A stretch of DNA of 64,000 bases from Anoxybacteroides voinovskiense (GCF_014196205.1 NZ_JACIDE010000001.1:186001-250000), one strand, 5' to 3'. Positions 7,397 through 16,920 are shown, numbered from the stretch's first letter. Numbers and translations are program-made. The notes: generated by a model from the sequence alone, not told the origin.

Positions 7397-8863
7397 TTAA
7401 AAATCAAACCGAGACGTAATCATTTTCTTGCGCGTATAAAAGTTCACCCCGTCTTTTCCGTTGACATGAAGATCGCCGTAAAACGAATCTTTCCAGCCAG
7501 AGAATGGGAAAAAGGCCATCGTTGCCGGCACACCGACGTTAATGCCTAGCATCCCCGCATCCGCTTCTTCGCGGAACTTCCGCACGGCTTTTGCGTCTTT
7601 TGTATAAATCGTCGCCCCGTTTCCGTACCGTGATTGACGAATGTAAGAAAGCGCTTCGTCTAAATCGGCGGCACGCAATAAGCTAAGCACAGGCGCAAAA
7701 ATTTCGTCTTTCGCAATCGTCATTTCTGGGGTCACGTGGTCAAAAATCGTTGGCCCAAGGAAGTTTCCTTCCGTCATTTCTTCCATTTCTTTACGACCGT
7801 CTCTAAGTAGCGTTGCCCCTTCTTCGATACCTTTTTCAATATAGCTAAGCACCTTTTCGCGATGCGACTGGCGAATGACCGGCGTCAATAACACCTCTTC
7901 CTCTAAACCGTTGCCGATCGTTAATTCGTCTGCTTTTTGCTTTAACGTTTGCACAAATTTTTCGTTCTCGCCAACGACAACAACGGCACTGCACGCCATG
8001 CAGCGTTGGCCAGCGCTTCCGAACGCAGAGCTAATGACGTGCTGCGCTGCTAGTTCAATATCAGCATCTGGCATGACGATATGATGGTTTTTCGCTCCAG
8101 AAAGCGCTTGCACCCGTTTCCCTTTCGCTGCCGCTCGCTCGTATACGTATTTGGCGACTGGCTGTGAACCGACGAACGAAATGGCGCGAATGTCTTCATG
8201 GTCGATTAACGCATTTACAACATCATGCGCCCCATGCACGATATTAAGCACCCCTGCTGGCGCCCCTGCTTCGGTAAATAATTCTGCTAGTTTGTTCGCT
8301 AATATCGGCGTCCGCTCCGAAGGCTTTAACACAAACGTATTACCGCACGCAATCGCTAGCGGAAACATCCAAAGCGGCACCATCATCGGGAAATTAAACG
8401 GGGTAATCCCGCCGACAACCCCGAGCGGATAGCGAAACATCTCTGAATCAATGTCTTCGGCAATCCCGGCTAGCGATTCGCCCATCATTAACGTCGGAGC
8501 ACCTGCGGCAAACTCGACGCACTCGATGCCGCGCTGAATCTCGCCGTATGCTTCTTTATACGCTTTTCCGTTTTCTAACACAACGAGCTTCGCCAACTCT
8601 TCGTGGTGCTTATTTAACAAATGATGAAACGAAAACATGATGCGCGCCCGCTTCGGAACCGGGGTGTTCCGCCACGTTGCAAACGCTTGCTTAGCAGCTT
8701 GTACCGCCTGCTCGACATCTTCTTTTGTCGAAATTGGCACCCTCGCTAACACTTCCCCCGTCGCCGGATTTGGCACTTCTAACGTTTCGGTTCCGCTGGA
8801 TGCTACCCATTTTCCGCCAATAAAGTTTTTTAACACCGTTGTTTCCTTTTTTGTTACAGCCAT
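7397..8863 (-). CDS. mmsA: CoA-acylating (methyl)malonate-semialdehyde dehydrogenase
   Basis: This 488-residue aldehyde dehydrogenase matches the MmsA/IolA subfamily, which converts malonate semialdehyde to acetyl-CoA, or methylmalonate semialdehyde to propionyl-CoA, with CO2 release and NADH. The catalytic cysteine is C288 in [10 protein letters not shown], and [17 protein letters not shown] (about 154-170) is typical of the family. It starts with AGGAGGG upstream of the ATG. In this locus it finishes the pathway from beta-alanine to central metabolism. The closely related inositol enzyme IolA cannot be excluded by sequence alone, but no iol genes are nearby. Confidence 0.92.
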   Translation of the reverse strand: MAVTKKETTVLKNFIGGKWVASSGTETLEVPNPATGEVLARVPISTKEDVEQAVQAAKQAFATWRNTPVPKRARIMFSFHHLLNKHHEELAKLVVLENGKAYKEAYGEIQRGIECVEFAAGAPTLMMGESLAGIAEDIDSEMFRYPLGVVGGITPFNFPMMVPLWMFPLAIACGNTFVLKPSERTPILANKLAELFTEAGAPAGVLNIVHGAHDVVNALIDHEDIRAISFVGSQPVAKYVYERAAAKGKRVQALSGAKNHHIVMPDADIELAAQHVISSAFGSAGQRCMACSAVVVVGENEKFVQTLKQKADELTIGNGLEEEVLLTPVIRQSHREKVLSYIEKGIEEGATLLRDGRKEMEEMTEGNFLGPTIFDHVTPEMTIAKDEIFAPVLSLLRAADLDEALSYIRQSRYGNGATIYTKDAKAVRKFREEADAGMLGINVGVPATMAFFPFSGWKDSFYGDLHVNGKDGVNFYTRKKMITSRFDF

Positions 8864-8926
8864 TTTATTCCCTCCTAATGACGATAAACTGTACTTTCAT
8901 TATCCCGCAGTTTAAAAAGGCATTCA

Positions 8927-8945
8927 TTAGACAAAATGTCAAAAT
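8927..8945. promoter_or_regulatory. Candidate pyrimidine-regulon operator upstream of mmsA
   Basis: TTAGACAAAATGTCAAA (8927-8943) is a dyad-like motif (GAC/GTC half-sites) between the pucR stop and mmsA. A matching copy with the same outer bases (TTAGAC-N4-TGTCAAA) lies upstream of the beta-ureidopropionase gene at 17945-17961. On the minus strand it contains TTGACA, which could serve as a -35 element, but no good -10 follows. Confidence 0.55.
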
Positions 8946-8987
8946 ACCACATCCCCCCATTCCACAATATGACAAGCGGGAATCGTT

Positions 8988-10562
8988 TTATTCCAAAAGG
9001 TTTGGCAAATATTCATACGCATAAATCATGCATTCCATCGCTAAGCGTTTTTCCGGATGCATAAAATCATCACCTATTAGTTGTTCCAGCTTTTGCAGGC
9101 GATGATAAAGTGTCTGGCGCACAATAAAAAGCCGTTCGGCCGTTTCTTTTTTCGAGCCGTTGCACGCTAAATATACTTTTAGCGTTTCCAATAGCTTTCC
9201 GTTATGTTTTTCGTCGTGTTGAATAATTGGGGCTAAATATTCGTTCACCATGTCGCGTAAATGACCGGATGATTCCATTAATGAAACGATTTTTGCCATA
9301 TGCAAATCTTCGTAAAAATAGCTAGCAATCTTTTTTCCAAGTCGTTGTTGGATACGGCTTGTTTCTTGCGCCGTTTGATAACTTTTCGGAAGCAAGGCGA
9401 GGTTGTCCACAAATTTGCCAACGCTTAATGTAACGGACGACTTTTTCGCCTGCATAAACTCCGATTGCAACAGACGCTCAATCCCTGCGTGCATCCGTAC
9501 TTTCCATGTGTTTACGTCGCGCTTATTCACGAAAATAAAAAGAAGCGAATGGCGCAACTGGATAGAAAATAAATGAAAGCCTTGCTGTTCAAAAATTGTC
9601 CGAAACAATAGGAGAAAATACGTCACATCTTTCGATAGTTTGGCAGACGGAAATTTGCAAAGAACAACACACCCGCCTTTTGCTTTTACTTGCGGAGCAT
9701 GCTCTGTTAAATAAGCAGAAATCGCTTGCGGACTATGCTCACCTTCTAGCCAACCTTTCAGCCATTCTTGTTCCGCCAACCGCTTTTTTTCCTCGACGTA
9801 CAAATCGCGTAATAAATGTTGGGCGATGGCGGTTGCTGTCCGATCTAAAATAAGCAAATCAAATTCGCTTATTTCTTGCGCTGTCGAAAGAATGGAGAGC
9901 CGAGCATAGTCGTTATGAAACAGCTGGATCGCTTGGGAGGCGGTTTGTTTCGACGGTTGCTCCACGTATGCTAACCATTCCCGCTTCTTTTTTTCTGAGC
10001 ATTCCGGAACGAACTCTGCCTCTTTTCCATTCATTTGAAACAATACTTGATGGCCTAAATAATGGTGTAAAAACTTTAAAATCTCGTAATAGTGGCCAAT
10101 CGACAATAACTTTTTGTTGAGCTGTTGCGAATATGCTTCTAAATTAGCAATCATTTGATAGTGGCGGTTAATTAAGTGCGTATGAATATCTTGCGTAATT
10201 TCCACAAACGGTACTTCTTGTAAAAACAGAATGATTGGAAATTGGTGGTCATCCGCCAATTGAATCACTTCTTGCGGAATCGACGACGTGTACGTGCCGA
10301 TTTCGATGCACAGCCCAGACGCGTCACATTCGATCAGTTGCTGCAAAAAGGAACAAAGCAGTGACTCATTTTCTTTCCAACCAACACCAGTAGATAAAAT
10401 CAACTCTTTTCCCTTTAATAAATGATGAATGTTTGTCACTTCGACGACGTGCACCCATTTCACGATGCGGTGCACCCCTTGATGTCCCGCAATGACTTTT
10501 GCTTTTTCAAAATGTTTTCGCTTCAACACATCCGCTACCGTCATTTGAAAATGTTCGTGCAT
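8988..10562 (-). CDS. PucR family transcriptional regulator
   Basis: This 524-residue regulator has an N-terminal PucR domain (TVADVLKRKHFEKAKVIAG), a central GGDEF-like/PucR core and a C-terminal helix-turn-helix (GSKKETAERLFIVRQTLYHRLQKLE) typical of the PucR family, which regulates purine, allantoin and related catabolic operons. ATG 10562 has a GGTGGGAGA Shine-Dalgarno; the extension to 10589 does not. It is placed between the transport/degradation operon and mmsA. I infer that it activates the reductive pyrimidine pathway in response to a pathway intermediate; the regulatory sign and ligand are not visible. Confidence 0.87.
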   Translation of the reverse strand: MHEHFQMTVADVLKRKHFEKAKVIAGHQGVHRIVKWVHVVEVTNIHHLLKGKELILSTGVGWKENESLLCSFLQQLIECDASGLCIEIGTYTSSIPQEVIQLADDHQFPIILFLQEVPFVEITQDIHTHLINRHYQMIANLEAYSQQLNKKLLSIGHYYEILKFLHHYLGHQVLFQMNGKEAEFVPECSEKKKREWLAYVEQPSKQTASQAIQLFHNDYARLSILSTAQEISEFDLLILDRTATAIAQHLLRDLYVEEKKRLAEQEWLKGWLEGEHSPQAISAYLTEHAPQVKAKGGCVVLCKFPSAKLSKDVTYFLLLFRTIFEQQGFHLFSIQLRHSLLFIFVNKRDVNTWKVRMHAGIERLLQSEFMQAKKSSVTLSVGKFVDNLALLPKSYQTAQETSRIQQRLGKKIASYFYEDLHMAKIVSLMESSGHLRDMVNEYLAPIIQHDEKHNGKLLETLKVYLACNGSKKETAERLFIVRQTLYHRLQKLEQLIGDDFMHPEKRLAMECMIYAYEYLPNLLE

Positions 10563-10632
10563 TCTCCCACCCCATCGCTTTATTACCATACGTATTCCGT
10601 AAAAACTTCGTCATTCCTGCCTCATCGAAAAA

Positions 10633-10652
10633 GGAACGAGTTGCCCCGTTCC
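10633..10652 (-). terminator. Terminator of the preT-preA-hydantoinase-permease operon
   Basis: GGAACG (10633-10638) pairs with CGTTCC (10647-10652) across an 8-nt loop. On the minus strand the stem is followed by TTTTTC. It lies just after the stop of the 77-residue small protein and ends the operon before pucR. Confidence 0.75.
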
Positions 10653-10660
10653 TCTTTTCA

Positions 10661-10894
10661 CTATTGGTTAATCGGAATGTATAGACGAATTTCGTTCATC
10701 ATGCGCTCGAACTGCTCTCGGTCAAGAAAGTCCTCGCTTTTCCAATTGGCGACAATCCACCGTACTAACTCTTCTGGCGTGTTAAACACCTCACCGCTCG
10801 TATCTGCTTTCCGAATCATGTATCGCCCGTTATCTTCGTCAATTGTTACTTCGCACGGAAACGCGCCATCTTTCGCTTGTAAATAAAACTCCAC
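10661..10894 (-). CDS. Uncharacterised 77-residue protein in the pyrimidine operon
   Basis: This small soluble protein starts at GTG 10894 with a clear AAGGAGAG Shine-Dalgarno 6 bases upstream. It is acidic, has no signal peptide or membrane segment, and begins MEFYLQAKDGAFPCEV. The middle reads as beta strands followed by a helix rich in Trp, Arg and Glu (EELVRWIVANW). I do not recognise a family. It is the last gene of the operon after the NCS1 permease and another small gene, directly before the terminator, so it may assist the pathway or its regulation. That role is a guess from position. Confidence 0.7.
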   Translation of the reverse strand: MEFYLQAKDGAFPCEVTIDEDNGRYMIRKADTSGEVFNTPEELVRWIVANWKSEDFLDREQFERMMNEIRLYIPINQ

Positions 10895-10934
10895 CGCAAC
10901 CTCTCCTTTTTTGAGAATGAAGAATTTTTAATAG

Positions 10935-11156
10935 TTATGCATTGTTCAGTTGCTGTATGACACGTACCGAAAAATATTTACGCGCGTCTGCGCTTTGAAT
11001 ATGCAGCGTTTGCGTTTTCATTTTTCCATCGCGCGCTTTTCGGACAAACTGTAAAAATGCCCCGTCTAAATTTTCGACGACACGCTCAATCGAATATCCT
11101 TGTTGAAGCAGTTCATCAATCTTCGTTTTTTCTTCTAAAAATTGCTCGTATGACAC
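10935..11156 (-). CDS. Uncharacterised 73-residue protein in the pyrimidine operon
   Basis: The frame starts at GTG 11156 with GGAGG about 7 bases upstream and lies 12 bp after the permease stop, so it is very likely translated. The product is soluble, mostly helical at the N-terminus (EQFLEEKTKIDELLQQG), with a basic centre (FVRKARDGKMKTQ) and a mixed C-terminus. No family is recognised. It and the following 77-residue gene form a pair of small genes at the end of the preT operon. Confidence 0.7.
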   Translation of the reverse strand: MSYEQFLEEKTKIDELLQQGYSIERVVENLDGAFLQFVRKARDGKMKTQTLHIQSADARKYFSVRVIQQLNNA

Positions 11157-11168
11157 GATTTCGCCTCC

Positions 11169-12605
11169 TTACTTACTCTCCTCTACATCAATCATCCAAT
11201 CGCGCCCGACGGTAATTCCTAAATATTTTTCATCGTCCGGGTCTTCAAGCTCGGCTTGTTTATATTTTTGGAACCACCAATATTTCGCTAAAACGTAATA
11301 ACAAACCATCCCGACAAGAAACCCAACGACAAAGGAATAGTTTGCTAGAAAATATGCCGCTGTGCCACCAATAATCCACGCGAGAAACCCTGCCAAATTG
11401 TAACCGTTCGCATAGCGAAATTGCCCGTCGACATTATATAAATCTGGTACGTTTACACGCCGCTTCCGAATTAAATAATAGTCTGCGAACAAAATGCCGA
11501 CGATAGCAGATAATACACCACCGCAAATTAATAATGCTGGAATAATAATGTTGAACAAACTCCACGGCTGGACGATCGTTCCGAGCACTCCTGCCGCAAA
11601 TACCCCTGCCCAAAACGGAAACTTCGGTCCACCAACATTGGAGAAAATCGTCGCTGCTGGAATGACGTTGGCGGACGTATTTGTCGACCATTGCGCCAAC
11701 ACAATCATTAATAACAATACGCCAAGAATGATGCCGCTTGCTGCTTTTTGTAGTGCGGCAACAGGGTCATAGTTTTGAATCGCGATATAGGAAACCGCAC
11801 CGATGACAACCATAAACGTTTGCGTTAACGTTAACGCAAGCAAGTTGCCCATGAGCGATGCTTTATTGCGCTTCCACCAGCTCCGCTCATATTTCGGCGC
11901 TTGAATGAAGCGAGAAATCGATGGCATATCGGCAGCTAACGTCGACCAAAATCCCATGTTGCTCATAATAACGACAATAAACGCGGTCACTGCTGCTCCA
12001 CCTGTTACTGGGCTCTCGACCCATGACCAAATGTGACGCCCTTCTGCTAATGCTTTATCCGAAAGGGTGGAATACATCCATGCCGAAATAATGATAATGA
12101 CCGGTGCCGCTAAATCCGCAAACCGTTCAATCGCTTTAATACCAAGCGCGGTATTAATTAATTGAACCGCAGCAAAAATGAAATAGCATAAAAACCAGTT
12201 ATCAAACCCGAACAAAAGATGGAGAATGCCGTTAATCGCAGTTGAACCGAAATACGTATTAATCCCGAACCAACACGAAGCAGCGAACCCACGAATGATA
12301 GAAGGGATATGCGTGCCGATTGTTCCGAACGGTGCCCGCATGTAAACAGGAAAGGACAGCCCGTGTTCAATGCCGATATCGCCAATAATCGTCATAAACA
12401 TGCCGATGGCAGCCGTCCCGATGACCGTCCCGACGATTACCCAGCCGAGCGGCAAATGTTGGACACCGGCACCGCCAATCGCAAACGCCGCAAGTACCAC
12501 TGCCATTCCGACCCAAATTAATGCAAATCCTAACGAACCGATCGTTTTGCCTTTGTGCGGAATCGGCAAAAGATCTGGCGATTTTAAATAATTTTTGTCG
12601 CTCAT
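11169..12605 (-). CDS. NCS1 family nucleobase/hydantoin-type permease
   Basis: This 478-residue inner membrane protein with about 12 hydrophobic segments is a member of the NCS1 (nucleobase:cation symporter-1) family, which includes allantoin, uracil and hydantoin transporters. The N-terminus before the first segment (SPDLLPIPHKGKTIG) and the WFG segment in helix 3 are typical. ATG 12605 has an AAGAGGAG Shine-Dalgarno; the upstream ATG at 12632 does not. Because it follows the dihydropyrimidinase gene in the same operon, uracil, thymine or a dihydropyrimidine is the most likely substrate. Allantoin is an alternative but no allantoinase is in the window. Confidence 0.9.
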   Translation of the reverse strand: MSDKNYLKSPDLLPIPHKGKTIGSLGFALIWVGMAVVLAAFAIGGAGVQHLPLGWVIVGTVIGTAAIGMFMTIIGDIGIEHGLSFPVYMRAPFGTIGTHIPSIIRGFAASCWFGINTYFGSTAINGILHLLFGFDNWFLCYFIFAAVQLINTALGIKAIERFADLAAPVIIIISAWMYSTLSDKALAEGRHIWSWVESPVTGGAAVTAFIVVIMSNMGFWSTLAADMPSISRFIQAPKYERSWWKRNKASLMGNLLALTLTQTFMVVIGAVSYIAIQNYDPVAALQKAASGIILGVLLLMIVLAQWSTNTSANVIPAATIFSNVGGPKFPFWAGVFAAGVLGTIVQPWSLFNIIIPALLICGGVLSAIVGILFADYYLIRKRRVNVPDLYNVDGQFRYANGYNLAGFLAWIIGGTAAYFLANYSFVVGFLVGMVCYYVLAKYWWFQKYKQAELEDPDDEKYLGITVGRDWMIDVEESK

Positions 12606-12686
12606 ACAATCACTCCTCTTTTTGTCATTCACTTTCGTACTTCGCCCAAACAGCCCGCAGCTACATGGAGTGATGCATATAATCGA

Positions 12687-14102
12687 TTAGATAGATAGAC
12701 TGCCTTGTTTCGGCACTGTTTGTTTTCCGTATTTGTTTCGCTTTATAAACTGACCATGCCCCGGTTTTCCGACAAACGTTTTGTCACGAACGACAAATTC
12801 GCCCCTTACTAACACAGACACTGGCTCGCCTGTCACCTTCATCCCTTCAAACGCGTTGTAATCGACCGCCATATGATGCGTTTTCGCCGAAATAACCCGC
12901 TCGATATTCGGATCAAAAATGACGAGATCGGCGTCTGAGCCAACGGCAATCGTTCCTTTTTTCGGGAACAATCCGAACAGTTTTGCACTTCTTGTCGACA
13001 CAATGTCGACGAATTGGTTTAGCGTAATCCGCCCTTTTTTCACCCCTTCGCTGAATAAAATGCTGACGCGGTCTTCAATCATTGGGCCACCGTTTGGAAT
13101 TTTCGTGAAATCCCCCCTTCCTAGTTCTTTTTGCCCTTTAAAATCAAACGAGCATTGGTCGGAACCTAGCGTTTGCAGCTGACCGTTTTTCAACGCGTTC
13201 CAAAGCACTTCTTGATGCCACTTTTCACGAAGCGGCGGTGACCATACGTATTTTGCCCCTTCGAAATCCGGCTTTTCTAAATACGATTGATCGAGCACTA
13301 AATATTGCGGGCACGTTTCTCCCCATACATTCCAGCCTTTATCGCGCGCTTTGGCGATTTGTTCGACCGCTTGTGCACAAGAAACGTGAACGACATACAA
13401 TTGTGAATGAGCCAATGCCGTCAATTGGCACGCTCTCCCTGTCGCCTCCCCTTCTACTTCTGGCGGACGGGTTAAAGCATGATAAATCGGGTCGGTATTT
13501 CCATCTTCTAGCGCTTTTTTCGTTAAATAGTCGATGACATCACCGTTTTCGGCATGTACCATAACGAGCGCACCAAGCTCTTTTGCGGCGACTAACGTGC
13601 GGTATAGTGTACCGTCGTCTGCTTGAAAAACGTTTTTGTATGCCATAAATACTTTAAACGAAGTAATGCCTTCTTCCTCGATGACGTTCGGCAATTGTTC
13701 GAGTACGTCGTCGTTAATTTCGCTAATCATTAAATGAAATCCGTAATCGATGACCGCTTTGTCTTTCGCTTTTTGATGCCACGTGTCAATCGCTTTTTTT
13801 AACGGCTCACCTTTATTCGTTAAACAAAAGTCGATAATCGTCGTCGTGCCACCGAATGCCGCTGCGATCGTCCCTGTTTGAAAGTCATCTTTCGTCACCG
13901 TTCCACCAAACGGCATATCTAAATGCGTATGTGGATCAATTCCTCCTGGAAATATATAGCATCCTGCAGCGTCGACAATTTCCGCGCCTGCTTCCTCGAA
14001 ATGTCGGCCAATCGCCGCAATTTTTTCCCCTTCAATCAGCACATCTGCCTCATACATGTCGGTCGCTGTCACAATGACACCATTTTTAATAATTTTTCTC
14101 AT
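12687..14102 (-). CDS. Dihydropyrimidinase (hydantoinase)
   Basis: This 471-residue amidohydrolase opens the ring of 5,6-dihydrouracil or dihydrothymine to N-carbamoyl-beta-alanine or its methyl form. Metal ligands are all in place: H58 and H60 in HTHLD, the carboxylated lysine K150 in SFKVFMAYKN, H183 in VHAENGD, H239 in VVHVSC and D315 in GSDQCSFD. The length matches D-hydantoinases of Bacillus and Geobacillus. It lies 14 bp downstream of preA in the same operon, so it acts directly on the product of PreTA. Confidence 0.95.
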   Translation of the reverse strand: MRKIIKNGVIVTATDMYEADVLIEGEKIAAIGRHFEEAGAEIVDAAGCYIFPGGIDPHTHLDMPFGGTVTKDDFQTGTIAAAFGGTTTIIDFCLTNKGEPLKKAIDTWHQKAKDKAVIDYGFHLMISEINDDVLEQLPNVIEEEGITSFKVFMAYKNVFQADDGTLYRTLVAAKELGALVMVHAENGDVIDYLTKKALEDGNTDPIYHALTRPPEVEGEATGRACQLTALAHSQLYVVHVSCAQAVEQIAKARDKGWNVWGETCPQYLVLDQSYLEKPDFEGAKYVWSPPLREKWHQEVLWNALKNGQLQTLGSDQCSFDFKGQKELGRGDFTKIPNGGPMIEDRVSILFSEGVKKGRITLNQFVDIVSTRSAKLFGLFPKKGTIAVGSDADLVIFDPNIERVISAKTHHMAVDYNAFEGMKVTGEPVSVLVRGEFVVRDKTFVGKPGHGQFIKRNKYGKQTVPKQGSLSI

Positions 14103-14116
14103 CCGTTTCCTCTCCT

Positions 14117-15394
14117 TTATTTAAGATGGTAGTTTGTAAATGCTTGAAGCGCTGCTTGTCGTTCGTTCCAGGTCATCGGTGGAAGGTCGTTCGAAATTTC
14201 GACCATGTCAATCGCCCCATCGACCGGACAGACGATTGAGCATAAGTTACAGCCAACGCAATCTTCTTCGCGAACTTTTAAATACGTCTTTCCATCATCG
14301 TCTGTTAGTCTGTCAATGCATTGGTGCGATGCATCTTCGCAAGCGATGTAGCATTTATTGCACTGAATGCAAACATCTTGATTAATGCGAGCAGCGACTT
14401 TGTAGTTCAAGTCAAGATTGCCCCAATCCGAATAGTTCGGAACGCATTTGCCGACTAAATCCATGACGGAAGCAATTCCTTTTTCATCAAGGTAATGGTT
14501 TAACCCTTCCATCATATCTTCGACGATGCGGAATCCGTGATGCATGACTGCCGTGCATACTTGCACGCCGGTCGCTCCCATCAAAATAAATTCAACCGCA
14601 TCTTTCCACGTCGAAATGCCGCCTATGCCTGAAATCGGCACACGAATGCGTGGATGGCGAGCACATTCGGCAACCATGTTTAGCGCAATCGGCTTGACTG
14701 CCGGACCGCAATATCCCCCGTGCGCCCCTTTTCCGGCTACGTGCGGAATCGTGTTCCACGTGTCAAGGTCAACTCCCATTAAACTATTAATCGTGTTAAT
14801 CATGCTAATCGCATCCGCTCCGCCCTTTACTGCCGCTTCGGCGGTTGCTGTAATGTCTGTAATGTTTGGCGTGAGTTTCACAATGACTGGTGTTGTTGCA
14901 ACTTCTTTTACCCAATACGTTTGTTTCTCAACAAGTTCCGGCACTTGCCCAGACGCTGATCCCATGCCGCGTTCCGCCATTCCGTGCGGACAGCCAAAAT
15001 TTAGTTCGAGTCCGTCCACGCCTACCGCTTCGACCCGTTTCACAATTTCATGCCACTTTTCCCGCTTCGGTTCGACCATCAGCGATGCGATAAGCGCCCG
15101 GTCGGGAAACCGTTTTTTCGTTTCATACATTTCTTGCAAATTGACTTCTAGCGGTCGGTCGGTAATTAACTCAATGTTGTTAAAGCCAACAACGCGCTGC
15201 CCATTAAAATGAAGCGCGGCAAATCGGGACGATACGTTTAAAATCGGTTCGCCGAGCGTTTTCCAAACCGCCCCGCCCCAGCCTGCTTCAAACGCCCGCT
15301 GCACTTGGTAGCCAGAATTAGTCGGCGGGGCAGAAGCGAGCCAAAATGGATTTGGTGACTTAATTCCTGCTAAGTTAATGCGTAAATCCGCCAT
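14117..15394 (-). CDS. preA: NAD-dependent dihydropyrimidine dehydrogenase subunit PreA
   Basis: PreA carries the FMN pyrimidine-reducing site and two [4Fe-4S] clusters. The 425-residue protein has a TIM barrel related to dihydroorotate dehydrogenase (NFGCPHGMAERGMG around residue 150) and a C-terminal ferredoxin part with CIQCNKCYIACEDA and CVGCNLCSIVCP. In mammalian DPD the segment after GERGMG contains a catalytic cysteine; here the matching SASGQ has serine, as in several dihydroorotate dehydrogenases. It starts 1 bp after preT and partners PreT to interconvert uracil and dihydrouracil with NAD(H). In this catabolic operon it probably runs in the reductive direction. Confidence 0.94.
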   Translation of the reverse strand: MADLRINLAGIKSPNPFWLASAPPTNSGYQVQRAFEAGWGGAVWKTLGEPILNVSSRFAALHFNGQRVVGFNNIELITDRPLEVNLQEMYETKKRFPDRALIASLMVEPKREKWHEIVKRVEAVGVDGLELNFGCPHGMAERGMGSASGQVPELVEKQTYWVKEVATTPVIVKLTPNITDITATAEAAVKGGADAISMINTINSLMGVDLDTWNTIPHVAGKGAHGGYCGPAVKPIALNMVAECARHPRIRVPISGIGGISTWKDAVEFILMGATGVQVCTAVMHHGFRIVEDMMEGLNHYLDEKGIASVMDLVGKCVPNYSDWGNLDLNYKVAARINQDVCIQCNKCYIACEDASHQCIDRLTDDDGKTYLKVREEDCVGCNLCSIVCPVDGAIDMVEISNDLPPMTWNERQAALQAFTNYHLK

Positions 15395-15395
15395 C

Positions 15396-16733
15396 TTATT
15401 TCCCCCCAGTCAAAAATTGATGGATCGCATAAGCGGTTTGTTTTCCTTGCTGTGCGGCGGCGACGACCATCGCTTCTCCCTTCCCTTTGCCAAACACGAT
15501 GTCGCCGCAAGCAAATACTTTCGGATTGGACGTTTGATACGTTTCGTGCGCTACTTTTACTACCCCGCCATCGTGCGCTAACTGAAATTGTTCGATTAAA
15601 TCTACATGCCGCGTTTGCCCAATCGCTTTAATAACCGCATCGACGCGCATCGTAAATTCGGAGCCTTCGACTGGAATTGGACGGCGGCGTCCGTCGGCAG
15701 CTGGCTCTCCTAACGTCATCCGAACACATTCAATATGGGTGACTTTTCCGTTCTCGTCGCCAATGATTCGTTTCGGTGCTGTCAGCCAACGAAACTCCAC
15801 CCCGTCTTGTTTAGCAAACTCGTATTCAAAATCGTAAGCGGTCATTTCTTCTTTCGTCCGGCGATACAAAATTTTGACGTTTTCTGCCCCTAGCCGCACG
15901 GAACACGTTGCCGCATCGATCGCCGTATTTCCTGCGCCGATGACGACTACTTTTTTCCCAAGTAGTTTATTAGTGAACGGCTTTGTTTTCGTTTCTTTAA
16001 TCCATTCAATCGCATCGTATACGCCATCGAGTTCTTCTCCTTCGATGCCAAGCATCGGCACGCGCCCCATTCCCGCTGCCAATACGACCGCATCATAAGT
16101 GTTTAATAGCTCGTCAGCGGAAACGTCTTTTCCTACTTTTGTGTTTGTCTTGATTTCCACCCCTAAGCTTTTTACTTGGTTCACTTCCCAAAACGAAATA
16201 TGTTGTGGCAAACGGAAAGACACAATCCCATACGTGTTCAGCCCACCAGCCTCTTGTTCCGCTTCAAAAATCGTGACCGCATACCCCATTCTTGCTAATT
16301 CTCGGGCAGCGGACAATCCAGCCGGACCGCCACCGACAACTGCTACCGTTTTGCCGTTTCGTTTGCCTGCTTGAAATAAAACGGCTTCATTGCGAATCGC
16401 CCAATCGGTCGCATACCGTTGTAAATTTCCGATCATAATCGGCTTCGTTGCATTGTTCAGCACACAGGCGCCTTCACATAGCTCTTCCGTCGGACATACT
16501 CGCGCACAGCTTGCACCGACAGGATTGGCAAGCATAATTGTTTTCGCAGAGCCTTTTATATTTCCCGTCGCAATTTTTTTAATAAACGTCGGGATGTCGA
16601 TGCCGGTTGGACATGCTTTTATACACGGAGCATCGTAACAATACAAACATCGGTTCGCTTCTTCAAGTGCTTCGCGGTCGTTCAATCCTTTCGTCACTTC
16701 TTGAAAATTTTTCGTGACATCAAATAGCGACAT
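15396..16733 (-). CDS. preT: NAD-dependent dihydropyrimidine dehydrogenase subunit PreT
   Basis: PreT passes electrons from NAD(P)H through FAD and iron-sulfur centres to PreA. The 445-residue protein begins with a cysteine-rich part (CLYCYDAPCIKACPTGID and CARVCPTEELCEGAC), then a FAD-binding GxGxxG ([15 protein letters not shown]) and a second dinucleotide motif (VVIGAGNTAID), as in GltD-like subunits. The frame is open to 16841, but that extension runs through a repeat element; ATG 16733 has GGAGGGACGAAT before it and is the true start. It is the first gene of the operon preT-preA-hydantoinase-permease-two small genes. Confidence 0.93.
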   Translation of the reverse strand: MSLFDVTKNFQEVTKGLNDREALEEANRCLYCYDAPCIKACPTGIDIPTFIKKIATGNIKGSAKTIMLANPVGASCARVCPTEELCEGACVLNNATKPIMIGNLQRYATDWAIRNEAVLFQAGKRNGKTVAVVGGGPAGLSAARELARMGYAVTIFEAEQEAGGLNTYGIVSFRLPQHISFWEVNQVKSLGVEIKTNTKVGKDVSADELLNTYDAVVLAAGMGRVPMLGIEGEELDGVYDAIEWIKETKTKPFTNKLLGKKVVVIGAGNTAIDAATCSVRLGAENVKILYRRTKEEMTAYDFEYEFAKQDGVEFRWLTAPKRIIGDENGKVTHIECVRMTLGEPAADGRRRPIPVEGSEFTMRVDAVIKAIGQTRHVDLIEQFQLAHDGGVVKVAHETYQTSNPKVFACGDIVFGKGKGEAMVVAAAQQGKQTAYAIHQFLTGGK

Positions 16734-16755
16734 ATTCGTCCCTCCTTTTCTTGTT

Positions 16756-16841
16756 AAGAAAAGCGCCCGCCTATCGCGAAAATCGCACAAGCCCCATCGA
16801 GGATTGGAGCCGATGGCGCTTGGAGCTAGACAGCGCTCCAC
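16756..16841. repeat. Dispersed intergenic repeat (copy 1)
   Basis: An 86-bp GC-rich element beginning AAGAAAAGCGCCCGCCTATC lies between the pydC terminator and preT. Its first 50 bases match a second copy at 50560-50608 with few differences. The right part contains GCGCTTGGAGCTAGACA, a string I associate with short intergenic repeats in Bacillaceae. It carries complementary segments that could fold on themselves. It sits where the preT promoter should be. Confidence 0.6.
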
Positions 16842-16876
16842 CTAATCGTAAGATTTATACTTTCTTGCCTTTTAAA

Positions 16877-16909
16877 AAAAGGGAATAGAGGTAACCCCTA
16901 CTCCCTTTT
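16877..16909 (-). terminator. Terminator after the beta-ureidopropionase gene
   Basis: A long imperfect stem (AAAAGGGA...GG, TAA loop, CC...TCCCTTTT) ends in TTTTTTT on the minus strand, immediately after the pydC stop. It shows that preT and its operon have their own promoter between this point and 16733. Confidence 0.88.
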
Positions 16910-16920
16910 GCTGCGACGAG

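Noticed and set aside
9021-9053. Possible prophage or mobile island between the repeats
   Set aside because: No integrase, transposase, phage structural gene or tRNA-associated direct repeat was seen anywhere in the window.
16734-16841. N-terminal extension of PreT by 36 residues
   Set aside because: It is a translation of the dispersed repeat and lacks a ribosome site. ATG 16733 has GGAGGGACG upstream and fits family length.
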